A DNA stretch of 64,000 nt from assembly GCF_030817655.1 (NCBI RefSeq), contig NZ_JAUSZM010000003.1, positions 8,494,001 to 8,558,000 on the forward strand, in the 5' to 3' direction. The position numbers were made by a program, and so were the translations under genes. Of the stretch, positions 54,561 to 62,950 are shown in pieces (within the stretch, counting starts at the first letter, position 1; the number at the start of each line of letters is the position of its first letter). A model generated the notes under the pieces. It was not told the origin of the DNA. It saw nothing but the letters and a program-made list of their open reading frames with translations, and did no database searches. This DNA comes from Streptomyces sp. V4I2 (GTDB lineage Bacteria > Actinomycetota > Actinomycetes > Streptomycetales > Streptomycetaceae).

Positions 54561-54589
54561 TTGCTTCGATTGTGTGCGAGTCCTAGGGT
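54561..54589 (+). promoter_or_regulatory. Probable promoter of beta-galactosidase
   Basis: TTGCTT (54561-54566), a 17-bp spacer and TAGGGT (54584-54589). The leader is about 115 nt and contains no other gene. Confidence 0.45.
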
Positions 54590-54712
54590 TCCCCTGACTC
54601 AGTAGTTGCCTTTGTCGCCAGTAGTCACGTTCTGAACCCCTGACACCCCTGACCCTCCTGACGCACCCTCAGTTCGCGCACCCCCACAGTCGCACCGAGG
54701 AAGGCCACGGTC

Positions 54713-57700
54713 ATGCCGCACCCGCACCCGCGCTCGCACCGGCACCCGCACCCGCACGTGTTCAGCCGCCGCCGTCTGCTGGAGGGCGGAGCCGCCGTAC
54801 TCGGCGCGCTCGCCCTGTCCGCCTCGCCCGCCCCCGCCTCGGCCGCCGGCCGGCGCACGGCAGCCGCGGACGCCTTACCGGAGTGGAACGGCAACATCGC
54901 CGTCTTCCGCCTGGGCACCGAGCCCCCGCACACCACCCTCATGCCGTACCAGGACGTCAGACAGGCCCTGGCCGCCGACCGCACCCGCTCGCCGTACCGG
55001 CTGGGCCTCGACGGCAAGTGGAAGTTCGCCTACGCCGACCGCCCCGACGACCGGGACGCCGACTTCCACCGCACCGACCTCGACGACAGCGGCTGGGACA
55101 CGATCCCCGTCCCCTCGGTCTGGCAGCAGCACGGCTACGACTTCCCGATCTACGTCAACATCACCTACCCCTGGTGGGGCCCCAACGGCCTGGGCGAGGA
55201 ACCGCAGCCCCCGGCCGCGCCGACCCGCTACAACCCGGTCGGCCAGTACCGCCGCACCTTCACCGTCCCCCGCGACTGGTCGGGACGGCGGACGTTCCTG
55301 CACTTCGAGGGCGTCAAGTCGGCCCACTACGTGTGGATCAACGGGGAGTTGGTGGGCTACCACGAGGACTCGTTCAGCCCCGCCGAGTACGACATCACCG
55401 AGCATCTCAGGCCCGGCACCAACCAGATCGCGGTGGAGGTGTACCGCTACTCCGACGGCGACTGGCTGGAGGACCAGGACATGATCCGGCTGAGCGGCAT
55501 CTTCCGCTCGGTGTACCTGTACTCCACGCCGGCGGTCCACCTGCGCGACTTCAAGCTGGACACCCCGCTGAGCGACGACTACACGGCCGCCGAGCTGGCG
55601 GTCACCGCGAGCGTGCGGGACTACGGCAGCGGATCGGATACAGGATCCGATTCGGGGTCGGGGTCGGGATCGGGATCGGGTAGACGGTATACAGTCGACA
55701 CGATGCTGTATGACGCCGACGGACACCCTGTCTGGTCCCGGCCGCTGCAGCAGACCGTCGATCTCGGCACCGGCGCCGAAACGACCGTACAAGCGGCGAA
55801 GGCCGTACCCGAGCCGAAGCTGTGGTCGGCCGAACACCCGAACCTCTACACCGCCGTGCTGCGGCTGCGCGACCCCGCGGGCAAGGTGATCGAGACGCTC
55901 TCGCACCGGGTCGGCCTGCGGGAGTTCGCGCTCAAGGACGGGCTGATGCGGATCAACGGCCGACCCGTCTCCTTCCGGGGCACCAACCGGCACGAGATGC
56001 ATCCGGACCGCGGCACGGCGCTGACCCGCGCGGACATGGTCGAGGACATCGGGATCGTCAAGCGGCTGAACATGAACACGGTCCGCACCTCGCACTACCC
56101 GAACAACCCGCTGTGGTACGAACTCGCCGACGAGTACGGCCTCTACCTCGTCGACGAGACCAACCTTGAGACGCACGGCATCCGCGACGAATACCCGGGC
56201 AACCACGCGGACTGGACCGAGGCGTGCGTGGCCCGCGCGCAGAACATGGTCCACCGCGACAAGAACCATGCCTCGGTGGTGATCTGGTCCCTCGGCAACG
56301 AGGCGGGCGGCGGCAGCACATTCGTCGCCATGCACGACTGGATCCGCTCCTACGACCCGACGCGCGTCATCCAGTACGAGGGCGACGACCGCCCCACGGT
56401 CAGTGACATCCGCTCCGAGATGTACGAGAGCCCTGCGCGCGTCGAGCAGCGTGCGAAGGACACCGCCGACACCCGGCCGTACGTCATGATCGAGTACTCC
56501 CACGCGATGGGGAACTCCAACGGCAACTTCAAGAAGTACTGGGACATCATCCGGCGCCACGACGTCCTCCAGGGCGGCTGGATCTGGGACTTCGTCGACC
56601 AGGCCCTGAGCTGGCCCACCCCGGCGCGCACACTGCTGACCGAGACCGGACCCGGCAGGTTGCGCGGCGAACTCATCGCGCCCAGCGGCACGTTCGACCG
56701 CGCCAAGGGTGTCTCCGGCGGCACCGTCTTCGCCCGCGACCCCAGCCTCGACCTCACCGGCTCCCTGACCCTGGAGGCATGGGTCACCCCCCAGGTGACC
56801 GGCTACCACCAGCCCATCATCGCCAAGGGCGACACGCAGTACGCCCTCAAACAGTCGGGCCGGAACCTGGAGTTCTTCATCTACGGCGGCGGCCAGTGGG
56901 TCACCGCCACCTGGGCGCTGCCGGACGACTGGACGGGCACCGAGCACCATATCGCCGGCGTCTGCGACGTGGCCGCGGGCACGCTCACTCTGTACGTCGA
57001 CGGAGAGGCGAAGGCCACCCGGACCACCACCCGGCCTCCCAGCAACAACACCGCGCCCCTCGCGCTCGCCACCGACGTCGACAACATCACCCGCGAGTTC
57101 AGCGGCACCGTCCGCCGGGCACGCGTGTACGCCCGTGCGCTCAGCGCCGCCGAACTGGCCTCCGACAGCCGCGGTCCCGGCGACCAGGGCGTGCGGTTCT
57201 GGTTCGACGCGGCCACCGTCGCGGTCACCGAGAAGCGGCCGAGGGACAAGTCCTTCTTCGCGTACGGCGGCGACTGGGGCGACAACCCCAACGACGGGAA
57301 CTTCGTCGCGGACGGCATCGTCACCGCCGACCGGGGGCACACCGGCAAGGCGGCCGAGATCAAGCGGGTCTACCAGTCCGTCAACGCGGCACCGGTCGCA
57401 GGCGGAAGGGCCGGAGCGCCCGGAGCGGTGACTCTCACCAACGAGAACCTGTTCACCAACCTCCGCGAGTTCGACGGAAGTTGGTCTCTGGTCGCGGACG
57501 GAAAGGTCGTGCAGCGAGGGAAACTGACGCGCAACCAGCTCGACGTGCCACCGCTGTCGAGCAAGGACATCACGGTGCCCGTGAGGCTGCCGGCCCGACC
57601 GGCGCCCGGCGCCGAGTACTTCCTCGAACTGTCCTTCACCACCAAGGAGTCCACGAAGTGGGCGAAGGCCGGCTTCGAGGTGGCTCGGCAGCAACTTGCC

Positions 57701-58666
57701 CTCGACGCGGGAAGCCCGGCGGTGACACCCGTCCCACTGGCGAGCGTGCCCGCCCTCAGCCACCTCGACGGAGGCACCCAAGTGACCGTCACCGGCGGGG
57801 ACTTCACGGTCGTCGTCGACAAGAGCAGCGGAACCATCACCTCGTACGAGGTCCGTGGCACCCGGCTCATCACCTCCGGCCCCGCACCCAACTTCTGGCG
57901 GGCGCCCACCGACAACGACCACGGCAACGGCCAGCACACCCGCAACCAGATCTGGCGCGACGCCGGGGCGAACCGCAAGGTGACGGACGTGACCGTGCGC
58001 GCCCTGCGCGACAGGGCGGTCGAGATCAAGGTCGCTGGCACGCTGCCGACGACCGTCGAGTCGACGTACACCACCACCTACACGGTCTTCGGCAACGGCG
58101 AGATCAAGGTCGACCACACCCTGCACCCGGGGGCGTCGAGCCTGCCGTACATCCCCGAGGTGGGCAGCCTGCTGTTCCTGCCCGCGCGTCTGGAGCAGCT
58201 GCGTTACTACGGCCGCGGCCCCGAGGAGAACCACTGGGACCGCAACTACGGTACGGACGTGGGCATTTACTCCGGGACCGCCTCCGGGCAGTGGACCTCC
58301 TACATCCGCCCGCAGGAGAACGGCAACAAGACCGACGTGCGATGGGCCGCCCTGACCGACCGACGCGGCGTGGGCCTGCTGGTCTCCGGCGAGCCCCTCC
58401 TCGAGGTCAGTGCCTCGCACTTCACGCCGGAGGACCTGTCGGTCGGAGCACGCCACGACTACCAGCTCACGCCGCGCGAGGGGGTCGTACTCCGTGTGAA
58501 CCACCGGCAGATGGGCGTGGGCGGTGACAACAGCTGGGGTGCGCACACCCACGACGAGTTCAAGCTCCTCGCCAACCGCGACTACGCGTACAGCTACCGG
58601 CTGCGCCCCCTGACGGACGTCGACGAGGCGATGGCCGCCTCGCGGCGGCCTACGGCGACGGAATAG
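54713..58666 (+). CDS. Tat-exported GH2 beta-galactosidase with LamG insertion
   Basis: A 1317-aa LacZ-type glycosidase. It has a His/Pro-rich leader with twin-arginine signal (HVFSRRRLLEGGAAVLGAL), a sugar-binding jelly roll, and Ig-like domains interrupted by a Gly/Ser repeat (near residues 304-322). The TIM barrel follows with acid/base E530 (WSLGNEAGGG) and nucleophile E594 (MIEYSHAMGNSNG). Between VDQALSW (about 631) and FFAYGGDWGD (about 848) a LamG-like lectin domain of about 165 residues is inserted inside the conserved LacZ core. The C-terminal beta-galactosidase small-chain domain ends near RDYAYSYRLRPL. Secreted, acting on beta-galactosides or polysaccharides. Confidence 0.94.
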   Translation: MPHPHPRSHRHPHPHVFSRRRLLEGGAAVLGALALSASPAPASAAGRRTAAADALPEWNGNIAVFRLGTEPPHTTLMPYQDVRQALAADRTRSPYRLGLDGKWKFAYADRPDDRDADFHRTDLDDSGWDTIPVPSVWQQHGYDFPIYVNITYPWWGPNGLGEEPQPPAAPTRYNPVGQYRRTFTVPRDWSGRRTFLHFEGVKSAHYVWINGELVGYHEDSFSPAEYDITEHLRPGTNQIAVEVYRYSDGDWLEDQDMIRLSGIFRSVYLYSTPAVHLRDFKLDTPLSDDYTAAELAVTASVRDYGSGSDTGSDSGSGSGSGSGRRYTVDTMLYDADGHPVWSRPLQQTVDLGTGAETTVQAAKAVPEPKLWSAEHPNLYTAVLRLRDPAGKVIETLSHRVGLREFALKDGLMRINGRPVSFRGTNRHEMHPDRGTALTRADMVEDIGIVKRLNMNTVRTSHYPNNPLWYELADEYGLYLVDETNLETHGIRDEYPGNHADWTEACVARAQNMVHRDKNHASVVIWSLGNEAGGGSTFVAMHDWIRSYDPTRVIQYEGDDRPTVSDIRSEMYESPARVEQRAKDTADTRPYVMIEYSHAMGNSNGNFKKYWDIIRRHDVLQGGWIWDFVDQALSWPTPARTLLTETGPGRLRGELIAPSGTFDRAKGVSGGTVFARDPSLDLTGSLTLEAWVTPQVTGYHQPIIAKGDTQYALKQSGRNLEFFIYGGGQWVTATWALPDDWTGTEHHIAGVCDVAAGTLTLYVDGEAKATRTTTRPPSNNTAPLALATDVDNITREFSGTVRRARVYARALSAAELASDSRGPGDQGVRFWFDAATVAVTEKRPRDKSFFAYGGDWGDNPNDGNFVADGIVTADRGHTGKAAEIKRVYQSVNAAPVAGGRAGAPGAVTLTNENLFTNLREFDGSWSLVADGKVVQRGKLTRNQLDVPPLSSKDITVPVRLPARPAPGAEYFLELSFTTKESTKWAKAGFEVARQQLALDAGSPAVTPVPLASVPALSHLDGGTQVTVTGGDFTVVVDKSSGTITSYEVRGTRLITSGPAPNFWRAPTDNDHGNGQHTRNQIWRDAGANRKVTDVTVRALRDRAVEIKVAGTLPTTVESTYTTTYTVFGNGEIKVDHTLHPGASSLPYIPEVGSLLFLPARLEQLRYYGRGPEENHWDRNYGTDVGIYSGTASGQWTSYIRPQENGNKTDVRWAALTDRRGVGLLVSGEPLLEVSASHFTPEDLSVGARHDYQLTPREGVVLRVNHRQMGVGGDNSWGAHTHDEFKLLANRDYAYSYRLRPLTDVDEAMAASRRPTATE

Positions 58667-58705
58667 CGCCGGGCGGGCGGGGTCTCTCCCGGGCGGAGCC
58701 CCAAA

Positions 58706-58741
58706 CCGCACCTCGGTCCCCGGCAGGGGACCGAGGTGCGG
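58706..58741 (+). terminator. Strong terminator of beta-galactosidase
   Basis: A perfect 16-bp stem (58706-58721 with 58726-58741, arms CCGCACCTCGGTCCCC) and a GGCA tetraloop, 39 bp after the stop. Confidence 0.8.
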
Positions 58742-58860
58742 CACCAGGGAGCGGCCCGCCGCCTGGTCCTGTGGGACCCGGTCCGGCCCGGCGCAGGACA
58801 GCTGAGGTCGATGTCGGATTCTCGCCAGCCTCGCCCCCGCTCGTGGACGATGCTGGATCC

Positions 58861-60396
58861 ATGCAGATGGGGATGCACACCGACACCGAGCGCTGCGTAC
58901 GCGCCGTCCAGTCCAAGGACGCCCGCTTCGACGGCTGGTTCTTCACGGCTGTCCTGACGACCCGGATCTACTGCCGGCCCAGCTGCCCGGTGGTGCCGCC
59001 CAAGCCCGAGAACATGACCTTCTACCCGAGCGCGGCGGCCTGCCAGCTGGCGGGGTTCCGGGCCTGCAAACGCTGCCGCCCCGACACCAGCCCCGGCTCC
59101 CCGGAGTGGAACCAGCGCGCCGACCTCGTGGCACGCGCCATGCGCCTGGTCGCCGACGGCGTCGTGGACCGCGAGGGCGTGCCCGGGCTCGCCGCCCGGC
59201 TCGGCTACAGCACTCGGCAGGTCGAACGCCAGCTGCTCGCCGAACTGGGCGCGGGCCCGCTCGCCCTCGCCCGCGCCCAGCGCGCCCAGACGGCCAGGAT
59301 CCTCATCGAGACGACCCCCCTCCCGATGGCGGACATCGCCTTCGCGGCCGGCTTCGCCTCGATCCGCACCTTCAACGACACCGTGCGCGAGGTCTTCGCC
59401 CTGTCGCCCAGCGAACTGCGCGTCCGCCTGCCGAAGAAGAGGACGTCCGCGAGCACCACCTCGACCAGCACCTCGACCAGCACCTCCACCAGCACGTCCA
59501 CCAGCGCCCCGGGCGCCCTCACCCTCCGCCTCCCGTTCCGCGCCCCCCTCAACCCGGACAACCTCTTCGGCCACCTCGCCGCGACCGCCGTCCCGGGCGT
59601 CGAGGAATGGCGGGACGGCGCCTACCGGCGCACGCTGCGGCTGCCGTACGGCCACGGCATCGTGGGCCTCACCCCGCAACCGGACCACATCGCCTGCCGC
59701 CTCGCCCTCAGCGACCTGCGTGACCTGACCGTCGCCATCAGCCGCTGCCGCCGCCTGCTCGACCTGGACGCCGACCCGGTCGCCGTCGACGACCAGCTGC
59801 GCACGGATCCGCTGCTCGCCCCGCTGGTCGACAAGGCCCCAGGCCGGCGCGTCCCCCGCACGGTCGACGAGGCGGAGTTCGCCGTACGGGCGGTGCTGGG
59901 CCAGCAGGTCTCCACGGCGGCGGCCCGTACGCACGCGGCCCGTCTGGTGATCGCGCACGGCGATCCGGTCGACGACCCCGAGGGCGGCCTCACCCATCTC
60001 TTCCCGGCCCCCGAGGCACTCGCCGCGGTGGACCCCGAGGCGCTGGCGATGCCCCGGACGCGCCGGACCACGTTCACCACGCTGGTGGACCAACTCGCCG
60101 ACGGCTCCCTGAACTTGGGCGTGGAGAGCGACTGGACCCAGACCCGCGCCCAACTCCTCGCGCTCCCCGGCTTCGGCCCCTGGACGGTCGACGTCATCGC
60201 CATGCGCGCCCTCGGCGACCCGGACGCCTTCCTCCCCACCGACCTCGGAATCCGGCGCGCCGCCCAGGAGTTGGGCCTGCCCTCGACCCCGGCGGCGCTC
60301 ACGGCCCGGGCGGCGGCCTGGCGGCCCTGGCGGGCGTACGCCGTCCAGTACCTGTGGGCGACCGACAGTCACCCGATCAACTTCCTGCCCGTATAA
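58861..60396 (+). CDS. Ada N-terminal / AraC-HTH / AlkA DNA glycosylase fusion
   Basis: A 511-aa alkylation-repair protein. Residues 1-80 are an Ada zinc domain with Cys38, Cys42, Cys69 and Cys72, the same positions as in E. coli Ada; Cys38 would accept methyl from phosphotriesters. Residues 85-190 hold an AraC-type HTH (GVPGLAARLGYSTRQVERQL, MADIAFAAGFASIRTFNDTV). A Ser/Thr microrepeat linker leads to an AlkA domain with helix-hairpin-helix LLALPGFGPWTVDVIAMRAL and catalytic Asp nearby. It combines sensor-activator and 3-methyladenine glycosylase in one chain. Ogt follows, forming an adaptive-response pair. Confidence 0.93.
   Translation: MQMGMHTDTERCVRAVQSKDARFDGWFFTAVLTTRIYCRPSCPVVPPKPENMTFYPSAAACQLAGFRACKRCRPDTSPGSPEWNQRADLVARAMRLVADGVVDREGVPGLAARLGYSTRQVERQLLAELGAGPLALARAQRAQTARILIETTPLPMADIAFAAGFASIRTFNDTVREVFALSPSELRVRLPKKRTSASTTSTSTSTSTSTSTSTSAPGALTLRLPFRAPLNPDNLFGHLAATAVPGVEEWRDGAYRRTLRLPYGHGIVGLTPQPDHIACRLALSDLRDLTVAISRCRRLLDLDADPVAVDDQLRTDPLLAPLVDKAPGRRVPRTVDEAEFAVRAVLGQQVSTAAARTHAARLVIAHGDPVDDPEGGLTHLFPAPEALAAVDPEALAMPRTRRTTFTTLVDQLADGSLNLGVESDWTQTRAQLLALPGFGPWTVDVIAMRALGDPDAFLPTDLGIRRAAQELGLPSTPAALTARAAAWRPWRAYAVQYLWATDSHPINFLPV
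59448..59505 (+). repeat. 12-bp microrepeat encoding a Ser/Thr linker
   Basis: Degenerate tandem copies of ACCAGCACCTCG, in frame, encode STSTSTSTSTS between the Ada/HTH and AlkA parts. The length is likely to vary between strains. Confidence 0.7.
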
Positions 60397-60412
60397 GGGC
60401 ACACAGGCATGC

Positions 60413-60442
60413 ATAAGCACCGATAAGCACCGATAAGCACGC
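60413..60442 (+). repeat. 10-bp tandem repeat in the ada-ogt gap
   Basis: Three copies of ATAAGCACCG (the last diverged) lie between the stop of the Ada-AlkA gene and the ogt ribosome site. Confidence 0.6.
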
Positions 60443-60464
60443 ACAAGGATTCAGGGACGACTCC

Positions 60465-60950
60465 ATGAAGCAGCACACAGTGACCGACAGCCCCTACGGC
60501 CCCCTCACCCTCGTCGCCGACGACGGCGTCCTCTGCGGCCTCTACATGACCGGCCAACGCCACCGCCCACCGGAAGAGGCCTTCGGCGAACGCGACGACC
60601 TACCGGCCTTCGGGGAGGCCACCGACCAGCTGAAGGCCTACTTCGCGGGCGAGTTGAAGGAGTTCACGCTCGAACTGCGCCTGCACGGAACCCCGTTCCA
60701 GCGCAGCGTCTGGGAACAGCTCCGAGCGATCCCGTACGGCGAGACCCGCTCCTACGGCGAACTGGCCGACGCCCGCGGCAGCCCCACCGCCTCCCGAGCG
60801 GTCGGCCTCGCCAACGGCAGGAACCCGGTCGGCATCATCGTGCCGTGTCACCGTGTCGTCGGTGCGAACGGAAGTCTCACCGGGTACGGGGGCGGCCTGG
60901 ACCGCAAGCAGCGGCTGCTGGACTTCGAGAGCGGGCCGGCGCTGTTCTAG
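60465..60950 (+). CDS. ogt: Methylated-DNA-protein-cysteine methyltransferase
   Basis: A 161-aa suicide alkyltransferase with acceptor Cys128 in the IIVPCHRVVGANGSLTGYGG motif and the arginine-finger helix YGETRSYGELADARGSPTAS. It removes O6-methyl from guanine. It lies 68 bp after the Ada-AlkA fusion, which is probably its activator. The gap holds a short repeat and no terminator, so an operon is likely. Confidence 0.95.
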   Translation: MKQHTVTDSPYGPLTLVADDGVLCGLYMTGQRHRPPEEAFGERDDLPAFGEATDQLKAYFAGELKEFTLELRLHGTPFQRSVWEQLRAIPYGETRSYGELADARGSPTASRAVGLANGRNPVGIIVPCHRVVGANGSLTGYGGGLDRKQRLLDFESGPALF

Positions 60951-60963
60951 AGGCCTGCTCGGG

Positions 60964-61332
60964 TCAGCCGGCCCGCTCCGCCGCACCGCGCTCCACGCAG
61001 AACTCGTTGCCCTCCGGGTCGGCGAGGACCGCCCAGCCCGTGCCGTCCGCGTTCCGGCGGTCGTCGACCAGCGTGGCCCCGACGGCGAGGAGACGCTCGA
61101 CCTCCTCGTCACGGGTACGGTCCTTCGGCTGGAGGTCGAGATGCACACGGTTCTTGACCGTCTTGGGCTCCGGGACGGTGACGAACAGCAGACCGGCACC
61201 CTCGATCAGCGCGTCCTCGTCTCCCGGCTTGTCGTCCTCATGCACGGGCTGGCCCAGGACCTGGGACCAGAAGGTGGCGAGGCGGTAGGCGTCGGCGGAG
61301 TCGATCGTCACATGGCGAATGGCAGAGGTCAT
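60964..61332 (-). CDS. VOC-family (glyoxalase/bleomycin-resistance-like) protein
   Basis: A 122-aa single VOC domain: IRHVTIDSADAYRLATFWSQ, RVHLDLQPKDR (metal His and Glu) and WAVLADPEGNEFCV. Small-molecule isomerase, lyase or binding protein of unknown substrate. It lies 15 bp downstream of the Sir2 gene on the same strand, so the two are probably co-transcribed, although a CAGAAT 7 nt before its ATG could be an internal promoter. Confidence 0.88.
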   Translation of the reverse strand: MTSAIRHVTIDSADAYRLATFWSQVLGQPVHEDDKPGDEDALIEGAGLLFVTVPEPKTVKNRVHLDLQPKDRTRDEEVERLLAVGATLVDDRRNADGTGWAVLADPEGNEFCVERGAAERAG

Positions 61333-61347
61333 GCAAGCGATTCTGAG

Positions 61348-62073
61348 CTACTCGCCGAGCTCGCGCAGCAGCTCGGGCAGCGCCGTGCCGATCGGCTCCC
61401 GGATCACTTCGTCGGCGCATTCGTCGTACGGCGTCGGCTCGGCGTTGACGATGATCAGCCGCGCACCGTGGTCGGCGGCGACACCGGCGAGCCCGGCGGC
61501 GGGCTGCACCTGCAGACTGCTGCCGACGGCGACGAACACCTGACACGCCTTGGTGATGGCGAGCGACTCACCGAGCACCACCGGGTCGAGCCGCTCGCCG
61601 AACATCACCGTCGCGGACTTCAGGATCCCGCCGCACTCCAGACACGGCGGATCCTCCTCCCCGGCCTCGACCCGCGCCAGCGCGTCCTCCATCGGACCCC
61701 GGGCATGGCACCTGGTGCACACCACGCTCCGCGCGGTCCCGTGCAGCTCCAGCACCTTGCGGGCCGGCAGCCCGGCGAGCTGGTGCAGCCCGTCCACGTT
61801 CTGCGTGATCACCCGCACCGGCACCCCGGACCGCTCCAGCTCGGCCACGGCCCGGTGCGCGGCATTCGGCTCGGCCCGAAGCGTCCGGTTCTCGCGCCGC
61901 ATCTGCCAGGACCGCCGCCGGATCTCCGGATCACCCATGTAGTACTCGTACGTCACGAGCTTCTCGGCCTCGGGATCCCGCCGCCACAGCCCGTTCGGCC
62001 CGCGGTAGTCCGGGATGCCGGAGTCGGTCGAGATGCCGGCGCCGCTGAGGATGGCGACGAGGGGCTTGGTCAT
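61348..62073 (-). CDS. Sir2-family NAD-dependent protein deacylase
   Basis: A 241-aa sirtuin: NAD pocket ILSGAGISTDSGIPDYRGPN, TQNVDGLHQLAG, catalytic His in LELHGTA, zinc cysteines CTRC and CLEC, and VFVAVGSSLQVQPAAGL. It deacylates lysine residues, producing O-acyl-ADP-ribose and nicotinamide. The ATG at 62073 is placed by the family N-terminus and by TACCCT ending 7 nt before it (leaderless). Class III-like (bacterial CobB) by length. A macro-domain protein that could clear its product lies 7 kb away. Confidence 0.94.
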   Translation of the reverse strand: MTKPLVAILSGAGISTDSGIPDYRGPNGLWRRDPEAEKLVTYEYYMGDPEIRRRSWQMRRENRTLRAEPNAAHRAVAELERSGVPVRVITQNVDGLHQLAGLPARKVLELHGTARSVVCTRCHARGPMEDALARVEAGEEDPPCLECGGILKSATVMFGERLDPVVLGESLAITKACQVFVAVGSSLQVQPAAGLAGVAADHGARLIIVNAEPTPYDECADEVIREPIGTALPELLRELGE

Positions 62074-62080
62074 GTCACCG

Positions 62081-62086
62081 AGGGTA
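62081..62086 (-). promoter_or_regulatory. -10 element for leaderless sirtuin mRNA
   Basis: TACCCT on the minus strand, with 7 nt to the ATG at 62073. Confidence 0.4.
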
Positions 62087-62148
62087 GGCCGGACGATCTG
62101 CCGCGGCGAACAGATATCGGGCCGGTCGCCACCCACTGCCCTTCCCCG

Positions 62149-62370
62149 GTGCACTCGTACGAAGAACTGACGTCGGCGGAACGCCAGTTGTGGGACGCGT
62201 TCCCCACCGGGCGGCCGGTGGATCTGCGGCCCCGCGGTGCGGACGAGGATCCGGACAACGGGGACGGCTGGCTCGCGGGCGCCCGGATCAGCGGCACGCT
62301 CGATCTCAGCGGGGCCGAAATCGGACCCGGCACGTGGTTGTCCGAGGAGTGCCGGTCCGGGAACCGACCG
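62149..62370 (+). pseudogene. Remnant of a pentapeptide/oxidoreductase-like gene
   Basis: From a GTG at 62149 the frame reads VHSYEELTSAERQLWDAFPT, then GRPVDLR and AGARISGTLDLSGAEIG. This resembles the N-terminus of a large Streptomyces membrane-associated protein family with repeated ARI-G-LDL-GA units. The rest of the protein is missing, an internal stretch seems deleted, and the frame runs into the antisense of the Nudix gene. I read it as a truncated relic. The family recognition is from memory, and a short real protein cannot be excluded. Confidence 0.5.
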
Positions 62371-62427
62371 GGCACCGGGTGGGCCTACGGGGCCCGCCCA
62401 CAGCCCGTGTCAGCCCACCCGGTGCCC
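62370..62427 (-). terminator. Terminator of the Nudix gene overlapping its last codons
   Basis: A perfect 15-bp stem (62370-62384 GGGCACCGGGTGGGC with 62413-62427) and a 28-nt loop. The upstream arm is coding and the TGA is the first part of the loop. Confidence 0.6.
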
Positions 62428-62904
62428 GTTCTCCAGCTCCGCCGTTCCCGAGCCCGCCGCGAGCACTTCCAGCGCGGTCAGGACGCGGTGGCCCAGGGCA
62501 CCGGGCAGGTACTCGGCGAGTTCCCCGCGCGGGACCATCCGCCAGGACAGCAGCTCCTCCTCCTGCAGGCGGATCGCCTTGAAGTCGTTCTCGCCGAGGA
62601 CCCCGCCGTCGTACAGATACGCCACCAGCGGCGGGCGGGCCGTCCCGTGCACCCAGTCCACCGTGAGCAGCCGGCCGAGCTCGCGGTCCAGGCCGATCTC
62701 CTCGAACGTCTCGCGGCGCGCGCCCTGCCTCGGTGTCTCGCCCTCGTCGGACTCGATCGTGCCGCCCGGAAGTGCCCAGCCCTCGCGGTAGTTGGGCTCG
62801 ACGAGCAGCACCCGGCCCTCGGCGTCGCGGAAGAGGGCGGCGGCGCCGGCCAGGACACGCGGGAGACCCGCGATGTACGTGGCGAAGTCTTCAGTGGAGG
62901 TCAT
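62410..62904 (-). CDS. Nudix hydrolase
   Basis: A 164-aa Nudix protein. The box reads LPGGTIESDEGETPRQGARR then ETFEEIGL; it keeps the RE...EE core but has two extra residues between GG and GE compared with the usual GGxxExGE. Substrates in the family are nucleoside-diphosphate derivatives such as ADP-ribose or oxidised dNTPs. TACCCT ends 6 nt before the ATG at 62904 (leaderless). It lies between the sirtuin and ADP-ribosylglycohydrolase genes, which favours an ADP-ribose link; this is inference. Confidence 0.88.
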   Translation of the reverse strand: MTSTEDFATYIAGLPRVLAGAAALFRDAEGRVLLVEPNYREGWALPGGTIESDEGETPRQGARRETFEEIGLDRELGRLLTVDWVHGTARPPLVAYLYDGGVLGENDFKAIRLQEEELLSWRMVPRGELAEYLPGALGHRVLTALEVLAAGSGTAELENGHRVG

Positions 62905-62910
62905 CAAGGA

Positions 62911-62916
62911 AGGGTA
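62911..62916 (-). promoter_or_regulatory. -10 element for leaderless Nudix mRNA
   Basis: TACCCT on the minus strand, with 6 nt to the ATG at 62904. Confidence 0.4.
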
Positions 62917-62950
62917 ACCAGCTTCCGCAACCCCACCTCCGACTCCCTGG

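Noticed and set aside
54541..54600. GC-poor stretch considered as a possible tRNA-like or small RNA sequence
   Set aside because: No cloverleaf or T-loop pattern; it is better explained as the beta-galactosidase promoter.
54875..58744. 1289-codon minus-strand open frame opposite beta-galactosidase
   Set aside because: Antisense of a clear GH2 gene, no recognisable domain, typical high-GC shadow.
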